A stretch of 64,000 nt of DNA from Agaribacterium haliotis (GCF_002312815.1 NZ_NKQJ01000005.1:105549-169548); one strand, 5' to 3'; positions 28,220 through 38,529 are shown, counted from the first letter of the stretch. Numbers and translations are program-made. Notes: generated from the sequence alone by a model not told the origin.

Positions 28220-29043
28220 GCATGACGCCGTATATGCTCCCGGAGCAGGCCTGGCTCAGCAGCGGTGCCGAGCTTTGCCTGCTCGTTCACACTGAGGGCA
28301 TTGCATTTCATCCGGCCAGTCGGCAGTTTCTGCTTCCGGCTGCATCTGCAGCTAAGGCTATCGAGCGAGAATTGGCGCAAGCTCAAGCGCTGTGTTTGAT
28401 TGCGTATCGCGGCGACGAGAGCCTTGTTTTACTTCCGGCTGAGCACTCAGATTTGCCAGAAGGCTGGCAGTGGCTGGACCTGCGTTCGGCGCTTGCCTTG
28501 CTGAATGAAGAAGACGGTGCAATCGCCGGGCGCGCCGTGCAACTTAAGCACTGGATGGATACAAGCCGCTACTGCGGGCGCTGCTCAAGCCCCACTCAGG
28601 CGCATCAGCGCGAGCGCGCCTATCAGTGCCCCGAGTGCGGTTTTATGCAATTTCCTCAGTTTGCCCCCTGTGTTATCGGCGTTGTTGTCGATGGTGATCG
28701 TGTCCTGTTGGCCAATGGTGTTAAGCACAAGGCGGGTATTTATGCGGCGCTTGCCGGTTTTATCGAGGCCGGAGAAACAGCAGAACAGGCGTTTGTTCGC
28801 GAGGTAAAAGAAGAGGTGGGCGTGGATATATGCAACCTTGTCTATCTCGGCTCTCAGCCCTGGCCGTTTCCAGGGCAGCTGATGCTCGGCTTTATTGCCG
28901 ATTACGCCGGTGGTGAATTAAACATTGACGAAAATGAAATCGTTGATGCAGGCTGGTACAGCAAGCACAATCTACCTCAGCTGCCACCTGAGCACACCAT
29001 TTCCCGACAACTGATTGACTACGCGCTCGAGAGGCTCAATTAA
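28216..29043 (+). CDS. nudC: NAD(H) diphosphatase / NAD-cap RNA hydrolase NudC
   Basis: NudC hydrolyses NADH and removes NAD caps from RNA 5' ends. A zinc ribbon is visible (CGRCSSPT and YQCPECG), followed by the Nudix box GFIEAGETAEQAFVREVKEEVG and the NudC-specific SQPWPFPGQLMLGF motif. The 275-residue frame begins at GTG 28216, overlapping the fimL stop as GTGA; an ATG at 28222 is also possible. The overlap argues for co-translation with fimL. Confidence 0.95.
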   Translation: MSMTPYMLPEQAWLSSGAELCLLVHTEGIAFHPASRQFLLPAASAAKAIERELAQAQALCLIAYRGDESLVLLPAEHSDLPEGWQWLDLRSALALLNEEDGAIAGRAVQLKHWMDTSRYCGRCSSPTQAHQRERAYQCPECGFMQFPQFAPCVIGVVVDGDRVLLANGVKHKAGIYAALAGFIEAGETAEQAFVREVKEEVGVDICNLVYLGSQPWPFPGQLMLGFIADYAGGELNIDENEIVDAGWYSKHNLPQLPPEHTISRQLIDYALERLN

Positions 29044-29044
29044 T

Positions 29045-29701
29045 ATGTATCAAGCCGCCGTCTACATACTCGCTCTGCTTATTGGCGGGCTGGCGCTGTT
29101 TGCCAGCGTTAAAATACTCAAGCGTTTTGGCTGGTTTCTCGCATGGTTGCGCGGCACCGTCGGTTTGCTGTTGCTGGTCTTTGTTGTGCTGGTTGCGCTT
29201 ACCGCATTCGACATTGGTCGCTTTGAGCAACTGCTTGAAGACAAACCTATTGCAACGGTCAGCTTCGAGAAGCTCGACGACCAACTGTATCGCGCAAACA
29301 TTAGTTACTACATTAATAAGTTGCCGGCGCAGTACGATATCAGTGGTGACCAGTGGCAAATTGATGCGCGAATCGTGCGCTGGGGCGCTTTTGTCTCTGC
29401 GCTGGGCGCCAAGCCCGGCATTCGTCTCGACCGCATCAGCGGCCGCTATTATTCACTTGAAGAAGAGCGCATGAAACCGCGCAGCGTGTTTGGGCTCTAC
29501 GACAGTGACGGCGGCGTTGATATGTGGGCCCTGCTACAGCGCAATAATGAATTAGTCCCGGGTATCGATGCTGTCTATGGCAGCGCTGCGTACCTGCCCA
29601 TGGCTGACCAGGCCAGTTTTCAACTATCCCTTAGTTACAACGGTCTTGTAGCTGAACCCACCAATGAAATAGCGCGCAAGGCCATCAAGCTTTGGCGCTA
29701 A
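29045..29701 (+). CDS. Inner-membrane protein of unknown function between nudC and sohB
   Basis: The function was not recognised. The 218-residue protein has two membrane helices near its N-terminus (residues about 3-24, YQAAVYILALLIGGLALF, and 31-55, WLRGTVGLLLLVFVVLVAL), followed by a soluble domain of about 160 residues with aromatic-rich strands (YDISGDQWQIDARIVRWG, SGRYYSLEEERM). The ATG at 29045 lies one base after the nudC stop, and GAGAGG upstream serves as ribosome-binding site. The soluble domain could face the periplasm or cytoplasm depending on orientation. Its place in an operon with nudC and sohB is the only functional hint. Confidence 0.75.
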   Translation: MYQAAVYILALLIGGLALFASVKILKRFGWFLAWLRGTVGLLLLVFVVLVALTAFDIGRFEQLLEDKPIATVSFEKLDDQLYRANISYYINKLPAQYDISGDQWQIDARIVRWGAFVSALGAKPGIRLDRISGRYYSLEEERMKPRSVFGLYDSDGGVDMWALLQRNNELVPGIDAVYGSAAYLPMADQASFQLSLSYNGLVAEPTNEIARKAIKLWR

Positions 29702-29719
29702 GATAATCAGGAGTTCCCT

Positions 29720-30739
29720 TTGCAGTTTCTTGCTGAATACGGTCTGTTTTTGGCCAAAACCCTCACTTTTGTTTTTGCTGTCGCAGCGGTTGTGGCAATT
29801 GTTGCCAGCAGCCGCAGGCAGGGCAGTGACGATGAGCATATTGAAATTGAGAAACTCAATGACAGGTACGATGAATACAAGTCTTTGATGCAAAGCGCTG
29901 TTTACGATGAAAAGCAGCTTAAAAAAATCAATAAAGATAAGAAAAAACAAGAAAAGCAGGATAAAAAATCGTCGCCCGACGAGTCCGATCGCCGGCGTGT
30001 TTTTGTCACTGAATTTGACGGTGATATTAAAGCCTCTGATGCTGAGAACTTAAGGAAGATTATTACCTTGATTCTGACTCAAGCGAGCGAGAAAGATGAA
30101 GTGCTGATTAAGCTCGAAAGCTCCGGCGGTATGGTGCACTCCTACGGTTTTGCCGCCAGCCAGTTAGCTCGTATCAGCGCCAAGAACATTAAACTGACCA
30201 TCTGCGTTGACAAAGTCGCCGCCAGCGGTGGTTATATGATGGCCTGTGTGGCCGACAAAATACTCGCTGCACCATTTGCAATTATCGGCTCTATAGGTGT
30301 TATTGCTCAGCTACCCAACTTTCATCGCGTGCTTGAAAAGGCCAATGTTGACTACGAAATGCACACGGCCGGCGAGTACAAGCGCACCTTGACCATGCTC
30401 GGAGAAAACACGGATAAGGCGCGGGAAAAATTTAAAGAAGAGCTCGAAGATACCCACGACTTATTTAAAGCGTTTGTAAAAGAGCACCGCGAGGTGGTGG
30501 ATATTGACGATGTTGCCACCGGTGAGATTTGGTTTGGCAAGCGTGCGCTCGACAAAAAATTGGTTGATCAGCTCTGTAGCTCTGACGAATATCTGCTTGA
30601 GCTCAGCCAGGATACCGATATTTATGAGCTCAGTGTTCAGCACAAGCCCAGCCTTGTTGAAAAGCTCGGCCTGCATGCCAGCGCCGACAAGCTTTTTAAT
30701 CGCGCCGCAAGCATGTTGTCAACGCGCTACTTTTCCTAA
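29720..30739 (+). CDS. sohB: Signal peptide peptidase-like protease SohB
   Basis: SohB is an inner-membrane serine protease of family S49 thought to digest leftover signal peptides and membrane fragments. The 339 residues have an N-terminal membrane helix (residues 10-29), a highly charged lysine-rich linker (residues 65-90) and the S49 domain. The nucleophile is Ser169 in VAASGGYMMACVADKI and the general base is Lys221 in GEYKRT. The start is TTG 29720, chosen because a good ribosome-binding site (CAGGAG, 29708-29713) precedes it and no ATG lies nearby. It is the last gene of the fimL-nudC unit. Confidence 0.94.
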   Translation: MQFLAEYGLFLAKTLTFVFAVAAVVAIVASSRRQGSDDEHIEIEKLNDRYDEYKSLMQSAVYDEKQLKKINKDKKKQEKQDKKSSPDESDRRRVFVTEFDGDIKASDAENLRKIITLILTQASEKDEVLIKLESSGGMVHSYGFAASQLARISAKNIKLTICVDKVAASGGYMMACVADKILAAPFAIIGSIGVIAQLPNFHRVLEKANVDYEMHTAGEYKRTLTMLGENTDKAREKFKEELEDTHDLFKAFVKEHREVVDIDDVATGEIWFGKRALDKKLVDQLCSSDEYLLELSQDTDIYELSVQHKPSLVEKLGLHASADKLFNRAASMLSTRYFS

Positions 30740-30756
30740 ACTTGCAGCTGTGGCTG

Positions 30757-31929
30757 CTAATCCCTGCGCAGGCTCTCTTTGACGGCAATTGGGTTGGGGA
30801 AATTTAAGATCACAATATAGCTGCTGACAATAAACGTGATAATTGCAGCGCTCTGAATCACCACCGACGCGCGCTCTGAAATCATACCCTGCTGACTCGC
30901 CAGCAGGGTAATGAGCAGCGAAAACTCACTTATTTGCCCGAGTCTAAAGCTGATATCCCAAGCCAGGGATTTGCGCTCGCTGTGATGCCTTAACAGAGCG
31001 TAAAAAACCAGTGGTTTGGCGATGAGCAGAGCAAAAGCCAGGCACAGAGTCACTGCGGCTACATCCGGCAGTAGCGCTATATTCAGCTGGGCGCCGAGCG
31101 CAAAGAAAAATAAAATCAGGAAAAAGTCGCGAAGTGGTTTTAAATTCAGCGCAATGTATTGTGAGATGGGGCTGGTTGCCAGTGAAATGCCGGCGATAAA
31201 CGCGCCAATTTCGGCTGACAGATAACAGTATTCAGCGATGGCTGCCAAGCCCAGGCACCAGCCGATGGCAACCAAAAAAATAAATTCGTGGATGCGGTCG
31301 TGCTTTTCAATAAGCTTCAGCAGTACGTATTTTACAAAGTAAAACGCCGCAGCCGCGAGTGCGGGTAGGGCCAGCAGCGCCATAATTAGCGGTTTGAATT
31401 CAAAATCCTGGGCGCTGCCACACAGCAAAATTAGCAGGCAGAAAATTGCGATAAAGTCCTGCAGCAGCAACAGGCCAACCATCATATCGCCGGTGTGGCG
31501 GTGGTGTAACACGGTCGTCGGCAACAATTTTATGCCGATAATGGTGCTCGAGAACATAGCCGCCATCGCAAACACCAGGGCCTCGGTAAAATTAAAACCA
31601 AAGGCGATGGCGATGCCAAAACCAATCAGCGCAAAGGCGGCGCAGCTGAGAATGGCGATATGTGTCGCCTTTTTTAAAACCGACGCAAGTGCTTTGGGCT
31701 GCATGTCAAGACCGAGCAGGAACAGCAGGAAAATGATGCCGATATGGCTCATCTCGGAGACGACTTTGACATCGCCAATCAGCCCGATTGCATGGGGGCC
31801 AAGAATAACGCCGAGGCCGATATAGGCGAGAAACAGCGGCTGGCGGGTGTAGAGCGCGAGTGTCGCCGCAATGGCTGCCCCGCAGAAGATAAGAAAAAAT
31901 GTATCGAATAAATGGCCTTCCATGGCCAT
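30757..31929 (-). CDS. CPA2-family cation:proton antiporter (KefB/YbaL-like)
   Basis: The 390-residue membrane protein has about 12 hydrophobic helices and matches the membrane part of Kef-type antiporters: PLFLAYIGLGVILGPHAIGL near the N-terminus, FLLFLLGLDMQPKAL and the transport core LLLQDFIAIFCLLILL. The C-terminal RCK/TrkA-N nucleotide-binding domain of KefB or KefC is absent, so gating by glutathione adducts is unlikely. The start may be ATG 31929 or ATG 31923. It is convergent with sohB, with 17 bases between the stops. Confidence 0.88.
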   Translation of the reverse strand: MAMEGHLFDTFFLIFCGAAIAATLALYTRQPLFLAYIGLGVILGPHAIGLIGDVKVVSEMSHIGIIFLLFLLGLDMQPKALASVLKKATHIAILSCAAFALIGFGIAIAFGFNFTEALVFAMAAMFSSTIIGIKLLPTTVLHHRHTGDMMVGLLLLQDFIAIFCLLILLCGSAQDFEFKPLIMALLALPALAAAAFYFVKYVLLKLIEKHDRIHEFIFLVAIGWCLGLAAIAEYCYLSAEIGAFIAGISLATSPISQYIALNLKPLRDFFLILFFFALGAQLNIALLPDVAAVTLCLAFALLIAKPLVFYALLRHHSERKSLAWDISFRLGQISEFSLLITLLASQQGMISERASVVIQSAAIITFIVSSYIVILNFPNPIAVKESLRRD

Positions 31930-31962
31930 TAGTATAAAAGGCTTTTCCGTCAGAACAAATGC

Positions 31963-32454
31963 TTATGCACGTCTGCGAAAAAGTGGCTCTTTGACATCGC
32001 AGGCGGCTTGGTAAGATTCACTGAAATCTTCAAGGCTGGTCTTTATGGACTCCAAGTCAGCGTCGTCCGCAACACTAAAAGCGTCAAAACCACAGCGGCG
32101 CAGATAAAACAGCTGATCCTGGATAAAAGCGCCCACTGCGCGAAGTTCGCCAGTGAACTCGAGTTGCTCGCGAAGCTGACGCGCTTGAGAAAAGCTGCGA
32201 CCATCGGCAAAAGCTGCAAAGTGAAGGGCAATGACCGGGGCGCTTGTTAGCTTATCGGCCAGCGCAACAACGTCTTCATCGCTGGCGAGCCACGGCGCCA
32301 CGTTTGCCGGTAATTGCTCGGCCCACTGGCAGTAAGTCTCAGCGGGAATCAGGCTGTACGCCTCTAACTGAGCAGCAGATGAGGGCAGGGACTCTTTGTC
32401 GATGAGCTGCCATGGGTCGTCGCCAACCGAATCGATTTTAACTAGCTTTGGCAT
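31963..32454 (-). CDS. DUF934 protein associated with sulfite reductase
   Basis: DUF934 proteins are encoded next to CysI-type reductases in many Proteobacteria and are presumed to help sulfite reduction, but their biochemical role is not established. The 163-residue protein starts at ATG 32454 (MPKLVKIDSVGDDPWQLI); the longer open frame to 32487 is less likely. Typical DUF934 segments are ALHFAAFADGRSFSQARQLRE and ELRAVGAFIQDQLFYLRRCGFDAF. It overlaps the end of the reductase gene by 17 bases, so the pair is translationally linked. Confidence 0.9.
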   Translation of the reverse strand: MPKLVKIDSVGDDPWQLIDKESLPSSAAQLEAYSLIPAETYCQWAEQLPANVAPWLASDEDVVALADKLTSAPVIALHFAAFADGRSFSQARQLREQLEFTGELRAVGAFIQDQLFYLRRCGFDAFSVADDADLESIKTSLEDFSESYQAACDVKEPLFRRRA

Positions 32455-34102
32455 AGACCTGCTCCTTAAATGTATTGATGCCGACACGCTCGTAGCAGGC
32501 TAAAAAGCTTTCGCCTTCGATGCGTTGGCTCACATAGGTTTCAACGATTTTTCGTACGACACCGCGAACTTCGTCGCGATTAAATGAAGGCCCGAGAACT
32601 TTGGCGAGCTTGGCGTCGTAGCGTTGAGATCCGCCCAGTTGAATTTGGTAAAACTCTTCGCCGCGCTTATCGACACCGAGTATGCCGATATGGCCGATGT
32701 GGTGGTGGCCACAAGCGTTCATGCAGCCGCTGATGTTGAGGTCGATATCGCCGAGATCGTAGAGGTAATCGAGGTCGTCAAATTCGCGCTGAATATCGTC
32801 GGCGATCGGAATGGACTTGGCATTGGCCAGCGAGCAGTAGTCTCCGCCCGGGCAGCAAATCATATCGGTCAGGGTGCCGATATTGGCCGTCGCAAAGCCG
32901 GCACTTTTGAGTTCGAGCCACAGATCCATCAGGTCGCTGGCTTTGACATCGGCGAGCACAACATTCTGTTCATGAGTGCTGCGAACTTCGCCAAAGCTGT
33001 AGCGATCGGCAAGGTCGGCGATAATCTCAAGCTGTTTGTCGCTGACGTCGCCAGGTGGGATGCCAACAGGCTTGAGGCTCAAGCTTACCGCGCGATAACC
33101 GTCGACGCGGTGAGGCATAACGTTCTTTTCTAACCAGCGCGCAAACGCTTTGCTGTTTTGCGCGTGTGCCTCAAGCACGGCTGCGCTTTGCTGCTCGTCC
33201 AGTTCGGCGTAAGCCGGCGCAGTAAAGAAGCCTTTAGCTCGTTTAATCTCTTTGTCAGTCAGGCGGGTGTGGCTGTCGCGAATATTTTGCCACTCGGCTT
33301 CCACCGCCTCGGCAAACGCCTCAACACCCATAGACTTAACCAGAATTTTAATGCGCGCTTTGTATTTGTTGTCGCGACGACCCGTCAGGTTGTACACGCG
33401 TACAATCGCTTCGAGGTAGGTCAGAATGTCTTTTTCGGGCAAGAATTCGCGCACAACACTGCCTATCACCGGTGTGCGGCCAAGGCCGCCGCCAACGATG
33501 ACTTTAAAGCCGGTTTCGTTTTTGTCGTTGGTGATTAACTGCAGGCCGATATCGTGAAAATAGATGGCTGCGCGATCTTCTTCGGTTCCCGATACCGCAA
33601 TTTTGAATTTACGCGGTAAAAACGCAAATTCCGGGTGAAAGGTTGACCACTGGCGAATAATTTCACAGTAGGGGCGCGGGTCAACAATTTCGTCTGTGGC
33701 GACACCGGCAAACTGATCGGTGGTGACATTGCGAATACAGTTGCCACTGGTCTGCACAGCGTGCATTTCTACTTCGGCAAGCTCTTCGAGAATATCGGGC
33801 ACCTGCTCAAGTGCGGGCCAGTTCAGCTGAATATTCTGGCGCGTGGTGAAGTGGCAATAACCCTTGTCGTAGACGCGAGTGATGTGGGCAATTTTTCGCA
33901 GCTGGCGTGAATTCAGCATGCCGTAGGGCACGGCAATACGCAGCATCGGTGCTAGGCGCTGCACATACAGGCCATTTTGCAGGCGCAGCGGCAGAAACTC
34001 TTCTTCTTTGAGTTTGCCGTCGAGATAGCGTTCGGTCTGACGGCGGAATTGGGCGACGCGTTCCTTAATGATCTTGTGATCGTAGTCGTCGTAAACGTAC
34101 AT
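32438..34102 (-). CDS. cysI: Nitrite/sulfite reductase, hemoprotein (CysI type)
   Basis: The protein is predicted to reduce sulfite to sulfide in cysteine biosynthesis using siroheme and a [4Fe-4S] cluster. The cluster ligands follow the SiR pattern: C-X5-C in CCPGGDYC and C-X3-C in SGCMNACGHHHIGH. The sulfite/nitrite reductase ferredoxin-like half-domains begin at LRLQNGLYVQRLAPMLRIAVPYG. The 554 residues fit this class. No flavoprotein CysJ is in the window, so the electron donor is unknown and could be ferredoxin. DUF934 follows directly. Confidence 0.92.
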   Translation of the reverse strand: MYVYDDYDHKIIKERVAQFRRQTERYLDGKLKEEEFLPLRLQNGLYVQRLAPMLRIAVPYGMLNSRQLRKIAHITRVYDKGYCHFTTRQNIQLNWPALEQVPDILEELAEVEMHAVQTSGNCIRNVTTDQFAGVATDEIVDPRPYCEIIRQWSTFHPEFAFLPRKFKIAVSGTEEDRAAIYFHDIGLQLITNDKNETGFKVIVGGGLGRTPVIGSVVREFLPEKDILTYLEAIVRVYNLTGRRDNKYKARIKILVKSMGVEAFAEAVEAEWQNIRDSHTRLTDKEIKRAKGFFTAPAYAELDEQQSAAVLEAHAQNSKAFARWLEKNVMPHRVDGYRAVSLSLKPVGIPPGDVSDKQLEIIADLADRYSFGEVRSTHEQNVVLADVKASDLMDLWLELKSAGFATANIGTLTDMICCPGGDYCSLANAKSIPIADDIQREFDDLDYLYDLGDIDLNISGCMNACGHHHIGHIGILGVDKRGEEFYQIQLGGSQRYDAKLAKVLGPSFNRDEVRGVVRKIVETYVSQRIEGESFLACYERVGINTFKEQVYAKAS

Positions 34103-34425
34103 CTTGCTTTACCTTGTAGCTGGGAGCTCTATAAAAGCGGGGGCGCAGCATAGCGTTTTCACGTGTTGAACGCGAGCGCGGCGGCAACCTTCGGGGCGGC
34201 GATTATAAAGTGCTCAGCCTTATAGATAAATTTGCAATATATGATATGAGTTACTTGTCAAAATGATAAGCTGATCTGTATCAATAACTTGTTTTGGCGC
34301 TTAGCACTTAATCGTATTTGCCTGTTAAGCATTTAAATAGCAGTTGTGTCGCTAGGCTCGGTAACTGAGCAGCGGTCAGTGGCCCAAATAAGCAAAATAA
34401 AAAGCAACAATAAAAGGAACTTCTT
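34103..34425. promoter_or_regulatory. Divergent intergenic region before cysI and a small membrane-protein gene
   Basis: These 323 bases are AT-rich in the middle and contain no clear gene. On the minus strand a perfect -10 hexamer TATAAT (complement of 34202-34207) has only a weak -35, as expected for an activator-dependent cysteine promoter; CysB control is inference. On the plus strand TTGTCA (34255-34260) and TATCAA (34279-34284), 18 bases apart, form a plausible promoter for the 44-residue gene at 34426. Confidence 0.4.
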
Positions 34426-34560
34426 GTGGACAGCGACTCTTCGGCAGCAAAAAAGATAAGCGATGAACAGCACGCGGACAGCGTAGTTGATGCGATTGCG
34501 GCGACTGCTCTGATTGTGATTTTTGTCAGTGCCTGCATTTTTTGGATAAGCGGGCAATAA
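34426..34560 (+). CDS. Small single-pass membrane protein (44 residues)
   Basis: This short gene begins with GTG 34426, preceded by the ribosome-binding site AAAAGGAAC (34413-34420) at good spacing. The 44-residue product has a charged N-terminal half (DSDSSAAKKISDEQHADSV) and a C-terminal hydrophobic helix (ALIVIFVSACIFWI), so it looks like a small tail-anchored or single-pass inner-membrane protein. The function is unknown. It lies alone between the divergent cysI and the convergent metH. Coding status rests on the ribosome-binding site, the amphipathic layout and a candidate promoter. Confidence 0.6.
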   Translation: MDSDSSAAKKISDEQHADSVVDAIAATALIVIFVSACIFWISGQ

Positions 34561-34637
34561 GCCTGGAATGCAGGTGCTGGATGCGGGCCTTTGCTGCCGT
34601 GCGCTAGAGGTGCAACAGAAAAGGCCTGCCCGAATAA

Positions 34638-37600
34638 TTAGGTATCGTAATCTAAGTTCGGTCGCAGCCAGCGCTCGATTTCACTTATGTCCTGGCCGCG
34701 ACGCTTGGCCAGGGCCTGCACCTGGTCACGGCCTATTTTGCCGACATTAAAATACTTGCTTTCGGGGTGCGAAAAGTACCAGCCGGAAACAGAGGCCGCG
34801 GGAAACATCGCAAAGTGCTCCGTTAAGCTGATGCCGGTAGCCTTATGCGCGTCGAGCAACTCAAAGAGCTTGGCTTTTTCGCTGTGGTCGGGGCAGGCGG
34901 GGTAACCCGGCGCCGGCCGAATACCGCTGTAGCGCTCCTTAATCAACGCCTCATTGTCGAGCGCTTCGTCTGCGGCGTAAGCCCAAAACTCCTTGCGCAC
35001 ACGCAAGTGCAGGTGCTCGGCAAAACTCTCGGCGAGGCGGTCGGCCAGCGCTTTGACCATAATGGCGTTGTAGTCATCGCCTGCAGCCTCATACTCGGCG
35101 GCGAGCTCCTCGGCACCGATGCCCGCAGTAACAGCAAAGCCGCCGATGTAGTCCGTTTTGCCGCTTTGCTCGGGGGCAACGTAGTCGGCAAGACTGTGCA
35201 GTACTGGGTCTGCGCTGTTTTTATCGTTTTGCTGACGCAGGTGATTGAGCTGCGCAAGCGGTGCGCCGGCCTCGTCTTTAACAATAATGTCGTCGTGATC
35301 CTGACTGTTTGCCGGCCAGAAACCGAAGACCGCCCGCGCGGTTAGTTTTTTATTTTGAATCAGGTCTTGCAGCAACGCCTGGGCGTCGTCAAATAAATTG
35401 CGCGCGGCCTCGCCGACAACCTTGTCTTCAAGAATGGCCGGGTACTTGCCGGCAAGGTCCCAGCTGATAAAAAACGGCGTCCAGTCAATGGTGTCTACTA
35501 GTTTCTCTAGCGGGTAGTCATCGAGTACCTGGGTGCCGGTAAAGCTTGGCACGGGCGGCTTGTAGTTGGCCCAATCGATGTCCGGTTTTTTCTGGCAGGC
35601 AAGCTCGTAGCTAATATTGGCAGCTTTGGTGTTGCGCCCGGCGCGACGTGCGCGCACGGTCTCATACTCGTCGCGAAGTTTGCGGCGAAACTCGGGCTCG
35701 AGCTCGGATGACAGCAAACTGGTGGCAACGCCGACGGCGCGTGACGCGTCGGGCACATAAACCGTTGCGCCGCGCTGATACTGCGGCTCGATTTTAACCG
35801 CGGTATGCGCTTTAGAGGTGGTGGCGCCGCCAATCAGTAAAGGCAGGTCGTAGCCGCCTTTTTCCATTTCGCGGGCGATGTGTACCATCTCATCGAGTGA
35901 CGGCGTGATCAGCCCGCTTAGGCCAATAATATCAACCTGCTCTTTTTTGGCTGTTTCGAGGATTTTTTCCGGCGCCACCATGACACCAAGGTCAACAACC
36001 TCGAAGTTATTGCAGCCGAGTACGACACCGACGATATTCTTGCCGATGTCGTGCACGTCGCCTTTTACCGTGGCGAGCAAGATTTTGCCATTGCTTTTAT
36101 TAGCTTCGCTTTTTTCAGCTTCGATATAGGGCTGCAGATACGCCACGGCCTGTTTCATCACACGCGCAGATTTAACCACCTGAGGCAAAAACATCTTGCC
36201 GTCGCCAAATAGTTCACCGACAACATTCATGCCGTCCATCAGCGGCCCTTCAATAACGTCGAGCGGGCGGCTGCTCAGTTGCCGCGCCTCTTCGGTGTCA
36301 TCTTCGATGTAGTTGGAGATGCCTTTGACCAGCGCGTACTCAAGGCGTTTGCGTACATCTTGTTCGCGCCAGGCGAGATCTTCTTTTTTACTTGCCGAAG
36401 CGCTGCCGTCACCGCGATACTTTTCGGCGATATCGAGCAAAGCCTCGGTGGCGCCGTCGCTGCGATTGAGAATCACATCCTCAACACACTCGCGCAGCTC
36501 GCTCGGCAACTCGTCGTAGATGGCCAGCTGTCCGGCATTGACGATGCCCATGTTCATACCGGCTTTAATAGCGTGGTAGAGAAATACCGAGTGGATGGCT
36601 TCGCGCACTGGGTTGTTGCCGCGAAATGAAAAGCTCACGTTTGACACACCACCGCTGACGCCGGCGTGAGGCAAGTTTTTACGTATCCACGCGGTCGCTT
36701 CAATAAAGTCGACAGCGTAGTTGTTGTGCTCGTCAATCCCGGTTGCCACGGCAAAAATATTCGGGTCAAAAATAATGTCGGCGGGGTTAAAGCCAACCTT
36801 GTCGACCAGCACACGGTAGCTGCGCTCACAAATTTCTATTTTGCGCGCGGCCGTATCAGCCTGGCCCTGTTCGTCAAAGGCCATGACGATCACGGCCGCG
36901 CCATAGCGCAAACACAGCCTGGCTTTTTCGATAAACTCGTCTTCGCCTTCTTTCAGGCTGATCGAGTTGACGATGGGTTTGCCCTGAATGCACTTAAGTC
37001 CGGTTTCAATAACATCCCACTTGGACGAATCGATCATGATCGGCAGGCGGCTGATGTCGGGCTCAGAGGCAATCAGCTTTAAAAAGCGATCGATCGCTGC
37101 GTGCGCATCGAGCATGCCCTCATCCATATTGATGTCGATAATCTGCGCACCGTCCTCGACCTGAGCCTGGGCAACTTCGAGCGCGGTGCTGTAATCGCCC
37201 TCGAGAATCAGGCGCTTAAAGCGTGCTGAGCCGGTGACATTGCAGCGCTCGCCGACATTAACAAACAGCGAGCGCGCATCGATATTCAGTGGCTCGAGAC
37301 CACTTAGGCGGCAGGCCGGTTCTATCTTGGGCAGGGCGCGCGGTGAGTAATTGGCGACACGTTCGGCAACCGCTTGAATGTGAGCCGGTGTTGTACCACA
37401 GCATCCGCCGACGATATTGAGCAGGCCATCTTTGGCAAAGTTCTCAACGATGTCTGCCATTTCCTGTGGGCTCTGATCGTATTCGCCAAATTCATTGGGC
37501 AGGCCGGCATTGGGGTGGGCACTGGTGTGGCATTCGGCGACGCGGCTGAGCTCGCGTACATAGGGCGTCAGCTCCTCGGCTCCGAGGGCGCAGTTTAAGC

Positions 37601-38333
37601 CGATCGACAGCGGTTTGGCGTGGGCGAGGCTGTTGTAAAACGCCTCTGTCGTCTGGCCGCTTAAGGTTCGGCCCGAGGCGTCAGTAATTGTGCCACTGAT
37701 CATCAGCGGCAGCTCGTAGCCGATCTCGTCAAACACCTTTTGCACAGCAAACACCGCGGCTTTGGCGTTGAGGGTATCGAACACAGTTTCGATCAAAATA
37801 AGATCCGAGCCACCTGCGATCAGGCCTTTTGTTGCCTCAACGTAATTGTCTACGAGGGTGTCAAAATCAACGTTGCGCGCACCGGGGTCGTTGACGTCGG
37901 GCGAGATCGACGCAGTGCGGCTTGTCGGCCCAAGCACCCCGGCGACAAAGCGTGGTTTGTCTGCGGTGCTGTATTGGTCGGCGAGGTCGCGGGCGAGGCG
38001 GGCGCTTATTTCATTGAGCTCAAAAACAATGTGCTCGAGCTCGTAGTCGCTCTGGCTCAAGCGAGTGCCGTTAAAGGTATTGGTCTCGAGAATATCTGCA
38101 CCGGCTTCTAGATAAGCCTTGTGAATATCTGCCAGTACGTCTGGGCGGGTAAAGGCCAGCAAATCGTTATTGCCTTTTAAATCGACGTGGTGTTCGGCAA
38201 AGCGCTCGCCGCGGTAATCCTGCTCTTCGAGCTTATAGCTTTGAATCAGCGTGCCCATGCCTCCATCGAGCAGGAGTATGCGCTCGGTGAGCTGCTCGCG
38301 TAATAAAAGGTGGCGCTGTTGTTGTGACTGCAT
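34638..38333 (-). CDS. metH: Cobalamin-dependent methionine synthase
   Basis: MetH transfers the methyl group of 5-methyltetrahydrofolate to homocysteine through bound cobalamin. All four modules are present in 1231 residues. The homocysteine domain has [13 protein letters not shown] and zinc ligands in GLNCALG and [10 protein letters not shown]. The folate domain begins near [16 protein letters not shown]. The B12 domain contains [17 protein letters not shown], whose His is the lower cobalt ligand. The C-terminal SAM-dependent reactivation domain ends with [15 protein letters not shown]. The start is ATG 38333. It is divergent from nfuA. Confidence 0.98.
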   Translation of the reverse strand: MQSQQQRHLLLREQLTERILLLDGGMGTLIQSYKLEEQDYRGERFAEHHVDLKGNNDLLAFTRPDVLADIHKAYLEAGADILETNTFNGTRLSQSDYELEHIVFELNEISARLARDLADQYSTADKPRFVAGVLGPTSRTASISPDVNDPGARNVDFDTLVDNYVEATKGLIAGGSDLILIETVFDTLNAKAAVFAVQKVFDEIGYELPLMISGTITDASGRTLSGQTTEAFYNSLAHAKPLSIGLNCALGAEELTPYVRELSRVAECHTSAHPNAGLPNEFGEYDQSPQEMADIVENFAKDGLLNIVGGCCGTTPAHIQAVAERVANYSPRALPKIEPACRLSGLEPLNIDARSLFVNVGERCNVTGSARFKRLILEGDYSTALEVAQAQVEDGAQIIDINMDEGMLDAHAAIDRFLKLIASEPDISRLPIMIDSSKWDVIETGLKCIQGKPIVNSISLKEGEDEFIEKARLCLRYGAAVIVMAFDEQGQADTAARKIEICERSYRVLVDKVGFNPADIIFDPNIFAVATGIDEHNNYAVDFIEATAWIRKNLPHAGVSGGVSNVSFSFRGNNPVREAIHSVFLYHAIKAGMNMGIVNAGQLAIYDELPSELRECVEDVILNRSDGATEALLDIAEKYRGDGSASASKKEDLAWREQDVRKRLEYALVKGISNYIEDDTEEARQLSSRPLDVIEGPLMDGMNVVGELFGDGKMFLPQVVKSARVMKQAVAYLQPYIEAEKSEANKSNGKILLATVKGDVHDIGKNIVGVVLGCNNFEVVDLGVMVAPEKILETAKKEQVDIIGLSGLITPSLDEMVHIAREMEKGGYDLPLLIGGATTSKAHTAVKIEPQYQRGATVYVPDASRAVGVATSLLSSELEPEFRRKLRDEYETVRARRAGRNTKAANISYELACQKKPDIDWANYKPPVPSFTGTQVLDDYPLEKLVDTIDWTPFFISWDLAGKYPAILEDKVVGEAARNLFDDAQALLQDLIQNKKLTARAVFGFWPANSQDHDDIIVKDEAGAPLAQLNHLRQQNDKNSADPVLHSLADYVAPEQSGKTDYIGGFAVTAGIGAEELAAEYEAAGDDYNAIMVKALADRLAESFAEHLHLRVRKEFWAYAADEALDNEALIKERYSGIRPAPGYPACPDHSEKAKLFELLDAHKATGISLTEHFAMFPAASVSGWYFSHPESKYFNVGKIGRDQVQALAKRRGQDISEIERWLRPNLDYDT

Positions 38334-38435
38334 GGCTGACTCTTGTAGGTACTTCTAATTGTGCGCTGCTCGCGCTGGGGCGTGCATTGTACGCAGTTTA
38401 AAAAAGATGCAAAGTATAGCGACTTCCCCAGCTAC

Positions 38436-38451
38436 ATCAAAATATTTTGAT
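38436..38451. promoter_or_regulatory. Perfect 16-bp palindrome between metH and nfuA
   Basis: ATCAAAATATTTTGAT is an exact palindrome located 103 bases from the metH start and 79 bases from the nfuA start. It is AT-rich and symmetric like a dimeric repressor operator, but does not match the MetJ or IscR patterns I know. Confidence 0.4.
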
Positions 38452-38529
38452 ATAGCTTCCGCTATGCACCTGTCGTGCTTTGCTCTACAATACTTGACCG
38501 TTTTACTAAGGTATTAAGATCTCTAGGCT

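Noticed and set aside
34586-34626. Terminator between the 44-residue gene and metH
   Set aside because: GGCCTTT and AAAGGCC are complementary but separated by 27 bases with no T run in either direction, so support is too weak.
38334-38529. Possible cobalamin or SAM riboswitch before metH
   Set aside because: The gap is under 200 bases and shared with nfuA, and no B12-box-like or SAM-box-like conserved segment was found on the minus strand.
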